A stretch of 64,000 nucleotides of DNA from JBBRWO01 sp964388455 (GCA_964388455.1 CAYMAN010000001.1:62001-126000); one strand, 5' to 3'. Numbered from the stretch's first letter, positions 33,648-41,812 are shown. Program-made: numbers and translations. The notes: generated by a model not told the origin, from the letters alone.

Positions 33648-34103
33648 ATGAAACTGACGCAACGATTTCAACGCCGTCCTGACCTGTCCCGTCTTCAGTC
33701 CGCCATCATCTCGGGGCTCGTCGAGGTTCTGGTGCTCCTGGTGCTCGTGGTGCTGGTCTGGGCGGTGATCGGTGTCGGGCTTGATGTGTGGGACGCGATC
33801 ACGATGCGTTCGGTCGACGCGTTTAAGAAGCTCACGATCGAGCTCCTGACGGTGTTCATCTTCATCGAGATATTTCACTCGCTCACCGAGTACCTGCGCT
33901 CGAAGCGGATCCGGATCACCACGCTCGTCGATGCGTCGATGGCATTCATTCTGCGCGAGCTCTGGGTGGGGATGTACGGCGGCGAGATGGAGTGGCAACT
34001 GTTGCTCGCGCTCGCCGTGATGGTGCTGGCACTTGGAGCGGTTCGTACGCTCGCGGTCGTGTACTCGCCCGGTGAGCGCGCGTCCGACCTCGCGGATGGC
34101 TAG
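33648..34103 (+). CDS. PsiE-family membrane protein
   Basis: 151 aa with four helices. LLTVFIFIEIFHSLTEYLRSKRIRITTLVDASMAFILRELW is the phosphate-starvation-inducible PsiE domain. The role is unknown even in E. coli. The preceding 194 bases to the divergent M28 gene hold no recognisable feature. It overlaps the next small ORF by eight bases. Confidence 0.82.
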   Translation: MKLTQRFQRRPDLSRLQSAIISGLVEVLVLLVLVVLVWAVIGVGLDVWDAITMRSVDAFKKLTIELLTVFIFIEIFHSLTEYLRSKRIRITTLVDASMAFILRELWVGMYGGEMEWQLLLALAVMVLALGAVRTLAVVYSPGERASDLADG

Positions 34104-34317
34104 CACGATGGGCGCCCTGTACGACATCGCACAGCAGGTGAATGGCGCACTCGCTCAGAAGCACGCCGGCGATGCCATCGGTCTCGTGCTCGCTAAGGGC
34201 GAGATCGCCACGCGCACCGGGTTCCTGGTCACGCTCATCTCTCCAACGGATCCCGACGATCCCGCCAAAGTACAAGCACTCCGAGAGGCCGCTCGCGACC
34301 TCGGCATCGCCGTCTAG
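34096..34317 (+). CDS. Small uncharacterised protein, 73 aa
   Basis: Starts at ATGGCTAG, overlapping the PsiE stop; a second in-frame ATG at 34108 is an alternative. The soluble sequence includes ALYDIAQQVNGALAQKHAGDAIGLVLAKGEIATRTGFLVTLISPTDPDDPAKV. It resembles no family I can name. The compact operon setting (PsiE, this, HAMP gene) makes it likely to be expressed. Confidence 0.5.
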   Translation: MASTMGALYDIAQQVNGALAQKHAGDAIGLVLAKGEIATRTGFLVTLISPTDPDDPAKVQALREAARDLGIAV

Positions 34318-34328
34318 GAAGGCTCACC

Positions 34329-35378
34329 GTGAAAACCACCGTTCGAAGCCGTATCGCAATCGCCATGACCATTCTCGTCGTGGCCAATGCTGTCGGTGCC
34401 GCATTCTCGTGGTGGGCGTACGGGGAGACCGCACGCTTCAGCGCCGAGGCCCGCACCGCATCCCGGCGAGCGGCACTCGCGAGTGCGGCTGCTGAGCGCG
34501 TCACCGCATGGTCAGCGGATGCAGGCACACTCGCGTTCGCTGCGCGGGAGGCGAAGCGCTCCGAAGACATCTCCGGTCCGTACGGCAACGTGCTCGGCTC
34601 TGAGTTGGCTGCGACCGGCGCGCTCCGCCGGCTCAACACGCAGTTCGGCGCCGATGCAGCACCACTCGCCGACCAGTGGGAGGAGCTGCGCCTTCTGACC
34701 TACCTCTGGGTGAACTCCGAGGCGGTCGACGGGGGGACCGACATTCGTTTGAGCCGCATGTCCGACGGTCGCATTCGCGCGAGTTCCGAATCGAACCTGG
34801 TTGCGCCTGAGGGATTCGCCGATCAGACCGCTTCGCAGTTCCGCACGACGATCCGCCAGCGAACCGAGGCGCTCAAGGACGGGACGCTGCGCCAGATTGT
34901 TGTGAGCTCGGAGCAGACTGCCGTCGAGGCGGCTGTCGCTGCAGATGAGGCGCTCGCGCTCGCCCGGAACGGAACCATCACGACGCTGCTCTTTGTGCTG
35001 TTGTTGGCGGTGGGCGCTTCGATCTGGCTGTACCGTAGCATCGCGCGCCCGCTCACCAACGCTCGCATCTTCGCCGACCGCGTCGCCGCCGGCGACTGGG
35101 CGGCCACGTTCACCCTCCACCGATCCGATGAGATCGGCGCGCTCACGCATGCGGTCGAGAACATGAAGGACGCGTTCGTCCGCAAGGCGACGATCATGAG
35201 CGAGATGGCGGGGGCGGTACTGGTGACCTCCGGGCAGGTCGACGCCGCCGCCAAACATGCTCAGCAGACCGTCGCTTCAGGCGAGACCTCCCCCGCGGCT
35301 CTCGCCGAGGACCTCGCCGCGGTCAGCACGCGCACCGAGACTCTCACCGGGCTCGCAGCTCAGATGCTGCAGGACTAG
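34329..35378 (+). CDS. HAMP-domain transmembrane protein without an output domain
   Basis: 349 aa. Helix 1 at residues 8-28, a ~190-residue outside helical domain, helix 2 at about 218-235, then a HAMP domain (RSIARPLTNARIFADRVAAGDWAATFTLHRSDEIGALTHAVENM). Only about 65 helical residues follow, ending AAQMLQD, so there is no methyl-accepting, kinase or GGDEF module. Either a shortened chemoreceptor or a signalling partner that acts through another protein. A strong terminator follows directly. Confidence 0.75.
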   Translation: MKTTVRSRIAIAMTILVVANAVGAAFSWWAYGETARFSAEARTASRRAALASAAAERVTAWSADAGTLAFAAREAKRSEDISGPYGNVLGSELAATGALRRLNTQFGADAAPLADQWEELRLLTYLWVNSEAVDGGTDIRLSRMSDGRIRASSESNLVAPEGFADQTASQFRTTIRQRTEALKDGTLRQIVVSSEQTAVEAAVAADEALALARNGTITTLLFVLLLAVGASIWLYRSIARPLTNARIFADRVAAGDWAATFTLHRSDEIGALTHAVENMKDAFVRKATIMSEMAGAVLVTSGQVDAAAKHAQQTVASGETSPAALAEDLAAVSTRTETLTGLAAQMLQD

Positions 35379-35416
35379 CGAGGCCCGGCCACAAACCTCC
35401 CGTGGCCGGGCCTCGC
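35378..35416 (+). terminator. Strong terminator after the HAMP gene
   Basis: A 15-bp perfect stem (35378-35392 with 35402-35416) and a nine-base loop begin on the last base of the HAMP stop codon. TGTCTCTCTT follows downstream on the plus strand. Confidence 0.85.
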
Positions 35417-35428
35417 GCTGTCTCTCTT

Positions 35429-35464
35429 CCCGCGACCGGCGGTCATCCCGCCGTCGGTCGCGGG
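35429..35464 (-). terminator. Terminator for the cytochrome/hcp side
   Basis: CCCGCGACCG (from 35429) pairs with CGGTCGCGGG (to 35464), with further GCGG/CCGCC pairing inside interrupted by one bulge. It sits 12 bases past the end of the minus-strand cytochrome gene, back to back with the plus-strand terminator. Confidence 0.65.
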
Positions 35465-35476
35465 TCCCGCTTTCGC

Positions 35477-35926
35477 CTACTGGATGCCAGGCTCCTCGTG
35501 AGCCGGATCCGTGTTGTGGCACTTCATGCAGTCCTTCACGTGACGCACCGAGTGCTTTGCCTGCAGCACCGGGTCGTCGCTGTGACACGTGCACCCAGGG
35601 ATCGGGATCGTGAACCGGTAGTTCACCGGCTCGGCTGTGCCCGCAGCGACCATGTCATTGAAGGCCGTCTTCATCTCCGGCGTACGAACCCACATGCCGC
35701 CAAACTGGTAGAGCAGCGCCGCCAGCACGATCAGCACGACGATCGTCACGCCGAGCCCGATGAAGATGCGCTTCACGACCCGCTTCCACCGCGGCCCCGC
35801 CGAGGGGCACGCAGCCTCCTCGGCCACGGCTCCCTCGGCGGAATCGATCGTGGATTCCTCGGCGGATGGTTCGACCGCTTCGGTGCTGGTCTCCTCGGCG
35901 GTGCTTTCTGTGTCGAACTTGCTCAT
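35477..35926 (-). CDS. Membrane-anchored small c-type cytochrome-like protein
   Basis: 149 aa. An acidic N-terminal ~45 residues, then RVVKRIFIGLGVTIVVLIVLAALLY as a single anchor, then an outside domain with one clear haem site CMKCH and an upstream CTCH that is one residue too short for CxxCH. Several extra His (AKHSVRHVKD) could be distal ligands. It starts 15 bases after the hcp stop on the same strand, so an electron-transfer role to or from Hcp or a nitrosative-stress pathway is likely but unproven. Confidence 0.7.
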   Translation of the reverse strand: MSKFDTESTAEETSTEAVEPSAEESTIDSAEGAVAEEAACPSAGPRWKRVVKRIFIGLGVTIVVLIVLAALLYQFGGMWVRTPEMKTAFNDMVAAGTAEPVNYRFTIPIPGCTCHSDDPVLQAKHSVRHVKDCMKCHNTDPAHEEPGIQ

Positions 35927-35941
35927 ATCGCGTGTCGCTTT

Positions 35942-37582
35942 CTAGCCGAGGATCTCGGCGAGGTCAGCCTCGGCGGTGCCGATGGGCTTGATGTTGAAGT
36001 TCTCGACGAGCACACCCAGCACGTTGGGGGTGATGAACGCCGGCAGTGTCGGTCCGAGGCGCATGTCGGTGATGCCGAGCGACAGCAGCGTCAGCAGCAC
36101 GGCGACGGCCTTCTGCTCGTACCAGGAGAGGATGATCGAGAGCGGCAGTTCGTTGACGCCGACCTCGAACGCATCGGCCAGAGCGACCGCGATCTTGATT
36201 GCCGAGTAGGCGTCGTTGCACTGGCCCACGTCCATGAGGCGCGGCAGGCCACCGATCTCGCCCAGCTGCTTGTCGAAGAAGCGGAACTTGCCGCAGGCGA
36301 GTGTCAGCACGATGGTGTCGGCCGGCGTCTGCTCCACAAACTCGGTGTAGTAGTTGCGGCCGGGCTTGGCGCCGTCGCAGCCGCCCACTAGGAAGAAGTG
36401 CTTGATGGCGCCGGACTTCACGGCCTCGATCACGGTCGGGGCGACGGAAAGCACGGTGTTGTGGCCAAAGCCCACCATGACCTCGCCGCCGTCAGCCGTC
36501 GTGTCCTCGGCGAATCCGTCCATCGCCAGCGCCTTCTCGACAACCGCCGAGAAGTCCTCACGCGAAACGTGCGGCAGGCCGGGGAAGTTCACGGGGCCGG
36601 AGGTGAATACGCGGTCCGCGTAAGACGCCTTCGGCGGCATGAGGCAGTTGGTGGTCATCAGCACGGCGCCAGGGAAGTCCGCGAACTCCTTGTGCTGGTT
36701 CTGCCATGCGGTGCCAAAGTGGCCGATGAACTGCGGGTGCTTCTTGAGCTCCGGATATGCGTGCGTGGGGAGCATCTCACCGTGGGTGTAGACGTTGACG
36801 CCGGTGCCGTCGGTGGCCTTGAGGATTGCCTCCATATCGGCGAGATCGTGACCGGAGACGAGAATCGCCTTTCCGGCCTTGTGGCCGAGCGGGACCTTGG
36901 TCGGAACGGGCTGGCCGTAGGTGCCGGTGTTGGCCGCGTCGAGGATCTCCATGGCGCGGAGGTTGACGGTGCCGCACTCGAGCGTGAGGGCGACCCAGTC
37001 GTTGAGGGTGAGCGACTCGTCGGAGAACGCCGCGAGCGCCTTGAAGAGGTAGCTGTAGATCATCGGGTCGGTGTGGCCGAGGGTGCGAGCGTGCTGCTCG
37101 TAGGCGCCAACGCCCTTCATGCCGTACAGCGTGGTCTCCTGCAGTGACTGGATGTCAGCATCAGCGTCGCCGTTCCAGTTCACGCCGAGCTCCTGGCCCT
37201 GAGCGACCTTGCCCTCGACCGAGGCGGCGGGGGCGAATGTGGCGTAGATGCCCTCGTACGACGATGGGCCGCCGGCTGCCGCGACCTTGACCTTGAGCGC
37301 CTCGCGAAGCGCAACGGCCTCGTCGACGATACCCGCGATGGAGTTGGGGTCGAAGTCGACGTTGGTGAGCGTGGTGAACAGCGCGTCTGCGATGAACGCG
37401 CCTTCGACGGCGGTCTCGACACCGAGCTTCTCGGCATCAACGGCCACGAGCGCGATACCGCGACATGCGTTGACGAGCAGATCCTGTAGTGCCGCGACGT
37501 CTTCCTTCTTGCCGCAGACCCCTACAGTGGTACAGGCCTCGCCGCGAGCGGTCTGCTCGCACTGGTTACAGAACATAGACAT
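35942..37582 (-). CDS. hcp: Hybrid-cluster protein (hydroxylamine reductase) Hcp
   Basis: 546 aa from the ATG at 37582 (AAGGGG upstream), family start MSMFCNQCEQT. N-terminal Cys5, Cys8, Cys17 and Cys23 give the CX2CX8CX5C pattern of the strict-anaerobe [4Fe-4S] type. Downstream VSGHDLADMEAIL, ECGTVNLRAMEILDAANTG, TNCLMPPKASYADRVFTSG, VGGCDGAKPGRNYYTEF and TLACGKFRF hold hybrid-cluster ligands. Hcp reduces NO and hydroxylamine and protects from nitrosative stress. Neighbours (cytochrome, ferredoxin, YgbA protein, Crp/Fnr regulator) agree. Confidence 0.97.
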   Translation of the reverse strand: MSMFCNQCEQTARGEACTTVGVCGKKEDVAALQDLLVNACRGIALVAVDAEKLGVETAVEGAFIADALFTTLTNVDFDPNSIAGIVDEAVALREALKVKVAAAGGPSSYEGIYATFAPAASVEGKVAQGQELGVNWNGDADADIQSLQETTLYGMKGVGAYEQHARTLGHTDPMIYSYLFKALAAFSDESLTLNDWVALTLECGTVNLRAMEILDAANTGTYGQPVPTKVPLGHKAGKAILVSGHDLADMEAILKATDGTGVNVYTHGEMLPTHAYPELKKHPQFIGHFGTAWQNQHKEFADFPGAVLMTTNCLMPPKASYADRVFTSGPVNFPGLPHVSREDFSAVVEKALAMDGFAEDTTADGGEVMVGFGHNTVLSVAPTVIEAVKSGAIKHFFLVGGCDGAKPGRNYYTEFVEQTPADTIVLTLACGKFRFFDKQLGEIGGLPRLMDVGQCNDAYSAIKIAVALADAFEVGVNELPLSIILSWYEQKAVAVLLTLLSLGITDMRLGPTLPAFITPNVLGVLVENFNIKPIGTAEADLAEILG

Positions 37583-37748
37583 GATCGGTTCCCCTTTTCG
37601 TCTTTGGTGCTTCCGGCATTCGTTCTTTGCAGTGCAGCCACACCCGCGTGGCGTTTTGAACCTGAGCTTTTCCTTTGAACTTGAGGCTCTTACGCACTGT
37701 GAATCTTCCCGCGTTACCTGTTCTTCCCTCAACCGCGTCTAGCTTGCG

Positions 37749-37881
37749 GCCGAGCCGAGGACCGTAGGGGTCCCGCGCGAGTTCCGCAGCCGGGGAAGGT
37801 GGTCGGATGCACCGCATCCGTCTACCGCGGGCCCCCGGCAAGGACTGCCGAGCCCGGGACCCCTACGGTCCTCGGCTCGGC
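37749..37881. repeat. Long perfect inverted repeat (27-bp arms, 79-base spacer)
   Basis: Positions 37749-37775 are the exact reverse complement of 37855-37881. Inside the spacer CGGATGC-ACC-GCATCCG makes a second hairpin and CCGGGG/CCCCGG pairs further, so the whole 133 bases can fold into one long cruciform or RNA hairpin. It fills most of the 308-base gap between the ferredoxin stop (37891) and the hcp start (37582). The rest of that gap shows no ORF. It could be a terminator/attenuator or a miniature mobile element. Confidence 0.7.
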
Positions 37882-37890
37882 ACGAGGGCA

Positions 37891-38301
37891 CTACCCGTGA
37901 ATGAGCGCCGGCAAGCACCGCGTGCAGACCCACGTGCTGGTCCCCTTGGTGCGAACCGGCAGCAGCGGCCCGTCATCCTCAGAGCGCCCGCAGTTGAAGC
38001 AGTGCTGCGCGATGTACGTGGGCTTGTTGGCCGCGATCGCCTCGGCGATCTTCTCGGCGACGCGCTCCTCGACAGCGGCCTCGTCGAAGGGCACGGTCTC
38101 GCGGTTCTCGAGAGTCAGCGCGCCGGTGGGGCACACGCCCAAGCAGAAGCCAGCGCCGTCACACAGCTCCTCTTTGACGACCTTGGCCTTGCCGTCGATC
38201 ATGACGATTGCGCCTTCCGCACACGGGCTGACGCAGACGCCGCAGCCGTTGCAGAGCTCTTCATCGATGTGGACGATCTGGCGGGTGACGGTGGTGCTCA
38301 T
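37891..38301 (-). CDS. 4Fe-4S ferredoxin with C-terminal zinc-ribbon-like tail
   Basis: 136 aa. The first cluster motif CNGCGVCVSPC is complete; the second, CDGAGFCLGVCP, has Ala where the second Cys should be, a common variant. The last ~45 residues add CFNCG...WVCTRC, a probable metal ribbon. Start at 38301 overlaps the YgbA-like stop (ATGA). Likely the electron donor for Hcp or a related reductase in this operon. Confidence 0.88.
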   Translation of the reverse strand: MSTTVTRQIVHIDEELCNGCGVCVSPCAEGAIVMIDGKAKVVKEELCDGAGFCLGVCPTGALTLENRETVPFDEAAVEERVAEKIAEAIAANKPTYIAQHCFNCGRSEDDGPLLPVRTKGTSTWVCTRCLPALIHG

Positions 38302-38759
38302 GGGGTCTCCTCCTGGTTGGTCGTGGTGCCGGCGGCCGCAGCAGCGGCCTTCTCGGCGGCGAGCTTCTTGTACTTCCGGCCGTCGAGCATGTGCTGGATG
38401 CCGGCGATCGCGTGGCCCTTGCGCCACGACTTGGGTCCCGAGTAGCGCATCATCTCGCGCTGCCACGCTCGCTCGTCGGGCTTGTAGCAGTGGGTCTCGC
38501 AGTACGCGCAGAACGGCTTGGGGTCCTCGGGGCAGTACGCGCGACGCCTCTCGGCGTAGACGAGGTGCGCTTCGCACTCTTCGCACAGCACCGGGAGCTT
38601 CCGGCCGTAGACACCCAGCTGGGCGGCTTCCGTCTGAACGCCGCGCCGTGTGCGGTCGCCGTGGTGGCCGTCGCACCAGATGGCGACGAAGTCACCGAGC
38701 GTGGTCGTGTCGCTGACCACCTCCGGATCCTTCATGCGTTCGACGAACTTCTGGTTCAC
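38298..38759 (-). CDS. YgbA-family (nitrous oxide-stimulated promoter) protein
   Basis: 153 aa. LPVLCEECEAHLVYAERRRAYCPEDPKPFCAYCETHCYKPDERAWQREMMRYSGP is the cysteine-rich core of the YgbA_NO family, members of which are induced by NO and needed for recovery from nitrosative stress in Enterobacteria. Length here is longer by a C-terminal Ala-rich tail. It is the first gene of the minus-strand ferredoxin/hcp group and divergent from the Crp/Fnr gene. Confidence 0.85.
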   Translation of the reverse strand: MNQKFVERMKDPEVVSDTTTLGDFVAIWCDGHHGDRTRRGVQTEAAQLGVYGRKLPVLCEECEAHLVYAERRRAYCPEDPKPFCAYCETHCYKPDERAWQREMMRYSGPKSWRKGHAIAGIQHMLDGRKYKKLAAEKAAAAAAGTTTNQEETP

Positions 38760-38856
38760 TTGGCCGACGCCCTTCCGCGAACGCGATCGTGCGATGACTG
38801 CCGTTCCGTCGATCTCGCGGGCATGTAGTCCCTACCCGCTCTCGCACCGTACGCCC

Positions 38857-38869
38857 CACATACGATGTG
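38857..38869. promoter_or_regulatory. Palindrome CACAT-ACG-ATGTG in the divergent promoter region
   Basis: A perfect 5+3+5 inverted repeat four bases from the FNR-like site. It may be a second operator between the YgbA-like and Crp/Fnr genes. No matching regulator is known to me. Confidence 0.4.
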
Positions 38870-38873
38870 TTCT

Positions 38874-38887
38874 TTGACGCGGGTCAA
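38874..38887. promoter_or_regulatory. FNR/HcpR-like operator TTGAC-GCGG-GTCAA
   Basis: A perfect 14-base palindrome of the Crp/Fnr class (FNR consensus TTGAT-N4-ATCAA; HcpR-type sites use TTGAC half-sites as I recall). A weak -10-like TACACT lies 17 bases downstream. It stands between the nitrosative-stress operon and the Crp/Fnr-family gene, so autoregulation and control of hcp are likely. Confidence 0.7.
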
Positions 38888-38983
38888 TTCCGCGAAGAAT
38901 CTTTACACTGGGGGTAGGAAATGAGGACCGCCTGTCCGAGAGGGACGTGCGGGTCCCGCGCCGACGATCAGCGAGAGGCACCT

Positions 38984-39700
38984 GTGACAGCACCCAGCGA
39001 TATCCGCCCAGACGTGTGGGCCGCACTCCGAGGTTGCCGCCTGTGGCGCACCGCCTCCGACGACGCCGTGGCCGCGCTGGCGTTGCGCGCGCACGTTCGC
39101 GAGCAGCCGCGCGGCGCGTCGCTGGCACGCGAGGGGGAGGCCGCCGAGGAGTTCGGGGTACTCGTGACCGGCAAGGCGCGCGTGTTCTACCTGGGTGCGG
39201 ACGGTCGGCAGATCACGTTCGAAACCATCTCCGCAGGCGAACCGCTTGCCGCCGTCGCGGCCATGGCGGGGTCTCGGTATCCGGCCAACATCGAGGCCGC
39301 AACGCCTGCCACAGTCGCATGCATACCCACCGCAGCGCTCTTCGATCTGCTGGCGGCAGAACCTCAGGTTGCGCGAACGTTGGTCGCGGACCTCGCGAAC
39401 CGGGTGGTCAACTTCACGGCCGTCGTCAGCACGTTGGCTCTCGACGTTCCCAGCCGAGTGGCGCGCTACGTCTTCCATCGCGCGCTGCAGTCGGGCACGA
39501 CAAGCTCGCGTGGGCTCGAGATCGAGCTCGGCATGAAGAAGGGCGAGCTCGCGATGGCGCTCGGCACCGTGCCCGAGACACTCTCACGCGCGTTTGCGAA
39601 GCTCAAGGACGACGGCATCCTCGAGGTGCACGGCCAGATGGTCACCATCCTGAACATGCGCGCGCTGGCTGCTCTGGGCAGCGGCTACGACGAGGGGTAG
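38984..39700 (+). CDS. Crp/Fnr-family regulator, HcpR/Dnr-like by context
   Basis: 238 aa from the GTG at 38984 (GAGAGG upstream); an ATG at 38921 is possible but would lie almost on the predicted transcription start. An N-terminal cyclic-nucleotide-type barrel (about 15-125: EEFGVLVTGKARVFYLGADGRQITFETISAGEPL) and a C-terminal winged helix with MKKGELAMALGTVPETLSRAFAKLKDDGILEV. It lacks the four-Cys N terminus of FNR, so oxygen is not sensed by an Fe-S cluster; NO sensing through haem, as in Dnr/HcpR proteins, is inferred from the neighbours. Confidence 0.83.
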   Translation: MTAPSDIRPDVWAALRGCRLWRTASDDAVAALALRAHVREQPRGASLAREGEAAEEFGVLVTGKARVFYLGADGRQITFETISAGEPLAAVAAMAGSRYPANIEAATPATVACIPTAALFDLLAAEPQVARTLVADLANRVVNFTAVVSTLALDVPSRVARYVFHRALQSGTTSSRGLEIELGMKKGELAMALGTVPETLSRAFAKLKDDGILEVHGQMVTILNMRALAALGSGYDEG

Positions 39701-39749
39701 TCGGCCGCAGTCTCGGTGGTCGGCAGCGTTCTCGGCATGCGATGCGCGC

Positions 39750-40658
39750 CTACATCGCCTTGAGCGACTGGTCGGCTGCGCTGGCCTTGTCTCGCGCCTC
39801 GAAGTACAACACGGTTGGGGTGTCTGCGAGCGCCTTGTACGCTTCTGCGATGGCGGTGATCGGCGAGGGTGGCAGCGCCTTGTACATGGCGATGCCCTTC
39901 GCATCAGCTTTGTTGTAGGCCGCAATGAAACTGTTGGCCTGCGCGGGCTTGCCTGCGAGCCAGGCGACGTCGGACTTGCGCGAGATGCCAACCTGCACCA
40001 GCTTCTGGTCGACGTACGCGACGTAGCGATCCAGCCCCGCCTCGGGAAACGTCGTTGCGGCCTGGCTGAACAGGTCGCGCGCAGACTGGAACGCCTTCTC
40101 GGCCTGCGCGTTTTTGACGGCGGAGTCCTGCACTCCCGCCTTGGTGAGCTTGTTGTAGGACGCCACAGCCGAGTCCGCGAGCTTGTCACCGGCGAGCGTC
40201 TGATCCCACGCCTGCTGGGCGAGCGGTTGAGCCTTCGCCACCATCACGTTCGCCGAGAGAATCACGGGCGCCTGCTCGAGCATGTCGAGCTTCGCTTTCG
40301 CAGTCGTCTTGAGCAAGTTCGCCTTGGCGCGCTCGGCGTTGTTCAGATCGGGATAGGCTGCGTTGATGAGGTTCACTGCCTCGGTGAGTTTGGCTGCTGC
40401 GGGCGCCACCGTGGGATCGAGTTCGAGCGCCTGTTGTCCGACTTCGGGTGTGACCTCAGCCCGGATGACCTTGTCGATCGCGATCACAGCCGCATCAGCC
40501 GACTCGACCATGATGATCGCCTGGTCCATCTGCTTCGCGGACTCGAGCCGTTTGCTCATCACGCCCCAGCCCAAGACGCTTGCGATGATAACCACCACAA
40601 CCCCGCCGATGATGAGCGCAGTCCATATCTTGCGCTCGCTGCGTGGTTTCTCGATCAT
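39750..40658 (-). CDS. Single-pass membrane protein with helical extracytoplasmic domain
   Basis: 302 aa. A short basic N terminus, one helix (IWTALIIGGVVVVIIASVLGWGV), then about 265 Ala-rich helical residues with repeated units (e.g. QALELDPTVAPAAAKLTEAVNLINAAYPDLNNAERAKANLLK), resembling TPR-like or coiled helices. No family recognised. Its ATG overlaps the stop of the kinase-like gene, so it is translated together with it and may be its signal partner. Confidence 0.65.
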   Translation of the reverse strand: MIEKPRSERKIWTALIIGGVVVVIIASVLGWGVMSKRLESAKQMDQAIIMVESADAAVIAIDKVIRAEVTPEVGQQALELDPTVAPAAAKLTEAVNLINAAYPDLNNAERAKANLLKTTAKAKLDMLEQAPVILSANVMVAKAQPLAQQAWDQTLAGDKLADSAVASYNKLTKAGVQDSAVKNAQAEKAFQSARDLFSQAATTFPEAGLDRYVAYVDQKLVQVGISRKSDVAWLAGKPAQANSFIAAYNKADAKGIAMYKALPPSPITAIAEAYKALADTPTVLYFEARDKASAADQSLKAM

Positions 40659-41812
40659 GATGCGGCCTCTCTTCCAGACTGCGCCTCTGCCCTGGGCAGT
40701 CGAATGGCGAACGTACTTCCTGCAGCGGGCAAGCTTGCTACGGTGATGAAACCACCATGAGCCTCTGCGATCACTCGAGCAAGGAACAGACCGATGCCCA
40801 GTCCTTCTCGGCCACCTTCGGTGGAGGTTCCAGAGTAAAAGCGGTCGAAGATGCGGTCGCGCTCAGAGGTGTCTATGCCCGGGCCGGTGTCCGCGACTTC
40901 GATCACGACCTCGGTTGCGGTGCCGTAGAGGCTTACTCCGACGCTGGCGTCCTTGGGCGTATGACGCAGGGCGTTGTTGATCAGACTGGCGATGGCTTGC
41001 GTGAGCCGACGTCGGTCAGCGGGAATGGGGCCGAGCCTCGGGTCGAAGTCCACGACTACGCGCGCCTCCGCACCGTGCACGCGTGAAACCGCGTCAGAGA
41101 CCGCAGTGGCGAGATTGGTCGGCTCGACGGCGAGTTCCAGCTCGCCGCGTTCCAGCTCGAAGACGACGTGAAGATCGTCGAGCAGCGCGGACATTTGCCC
41201 GGCGCGCTCCGAGAGTGCGCGCACGGTTCGACTTCTGCGCACCTCGTCATTGATGATCGCAGGGTGCTGCAGAAGCTGGGTGAACCCGAGCACTGCAGTA
41301 AGCGGGTCTCGCAGTTCGCGCGACACCACCTCGACGAAGTCGTTACGATGCCGCTCGTGTCGCGTGTCGGCACCCAGCTCGCGCGTGAGCGACATGATGG
41401 CGGAGGCGTCACCGTCCTGGTCGAACACGGGAATCAGCACCATGTGCAACATGATGCGCGACCCGTCGGAGCGCATCGCCTGACCGTCCCGCTCCACCAC
41501 ACAATCACCTGCGGCGACCGCACGTAAGTCGCTGATCAGGTGCAGCCGATTCTCCTCGGCGATGTGCGGGAGCACCTTGCCCAGAACCTCGTGCGCGTTC
41601 CAGCCGTACAGGTCCTCGCACGTCGAGTTCCAGCGCAGCACGTGCCCGTCGAGGTCGAGAAGCTTCACGCAGTCGCCCGAGTGCCGTGCGAGCGCCTCGA
41701 GAACCTCCTCGGCGTTGCCGATGAAGAAGCTTTCCTTCGCCGGGTGGCCCGAGTCGAAACGGAGCCCTGCGGGAGACAGCGGAACGTATCGTGGTGCCGG
41801 TGCGTTGGTCAC
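40655..41812 (-). CDS. PAS-histidine kinase homologue lacking the phospho-acceptor His
   Basis: 385 aa from a GTG with CAGGAG upstream. A PAS domain (about 35-145: CVKLLDLDGHVLRWNSTCEDLYGWNAHEVLGK) precedes a HisKA-like helix pair and a complete HATPase_c domain (LINNALRHTP, VADTGPGIDTSERDRIFDRFYSG, GLGIGLFLARVIAEAHGG). In the H-box, residues VSRELRDPL stand where kinases have SHELRTPL, so the acceptor is Arg165. Without that His it cannot autophosphorylate in the normal way. Soluble; coupled to the membrane protein downstream. Confidence 0.8.
   Translation of the reverse strand: MTNAPAPRYVPLSPAGLRFDSGHPAKESFFIGNAEEVLEALARHSGDCVKLLDLDGHVLRWNSTCEDLYGWNAHEVLGKVLPHIAEENRLHLISDLRAVAAGDCVVERDGQAMRSDGSRIMLHMVLIPVFDQDGDASAIMSLTRELGADTRHERHRNDFVEVVSRELRDPLTAVLGFTQLLQHPAIINDEVRRSRTVRALSERAGQMSALLDDLHVVFELERGELELAVEPTNLATAVSDAVSRVHGAEARVVVDFDPRLGPIPADRRRLTQAIASLINNALRHTPKDASVGVSLYGTATEVVIEVADTGPGIDTSERDRIFDRFYSGTSTEGGREGLGIGLFLARVIAEAHGGFITVASLPAAGSTFAIRLPRAEAQSGREAAS

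Noticed and set aside
40655..41812. Nearby His residues (RHERH, residues 152-155) as a displaced phospho-acceptor
   Set aside because: They lie before the H-box helix and do not match the E/D-R/K-x-P context; the aligned position is Arg165.
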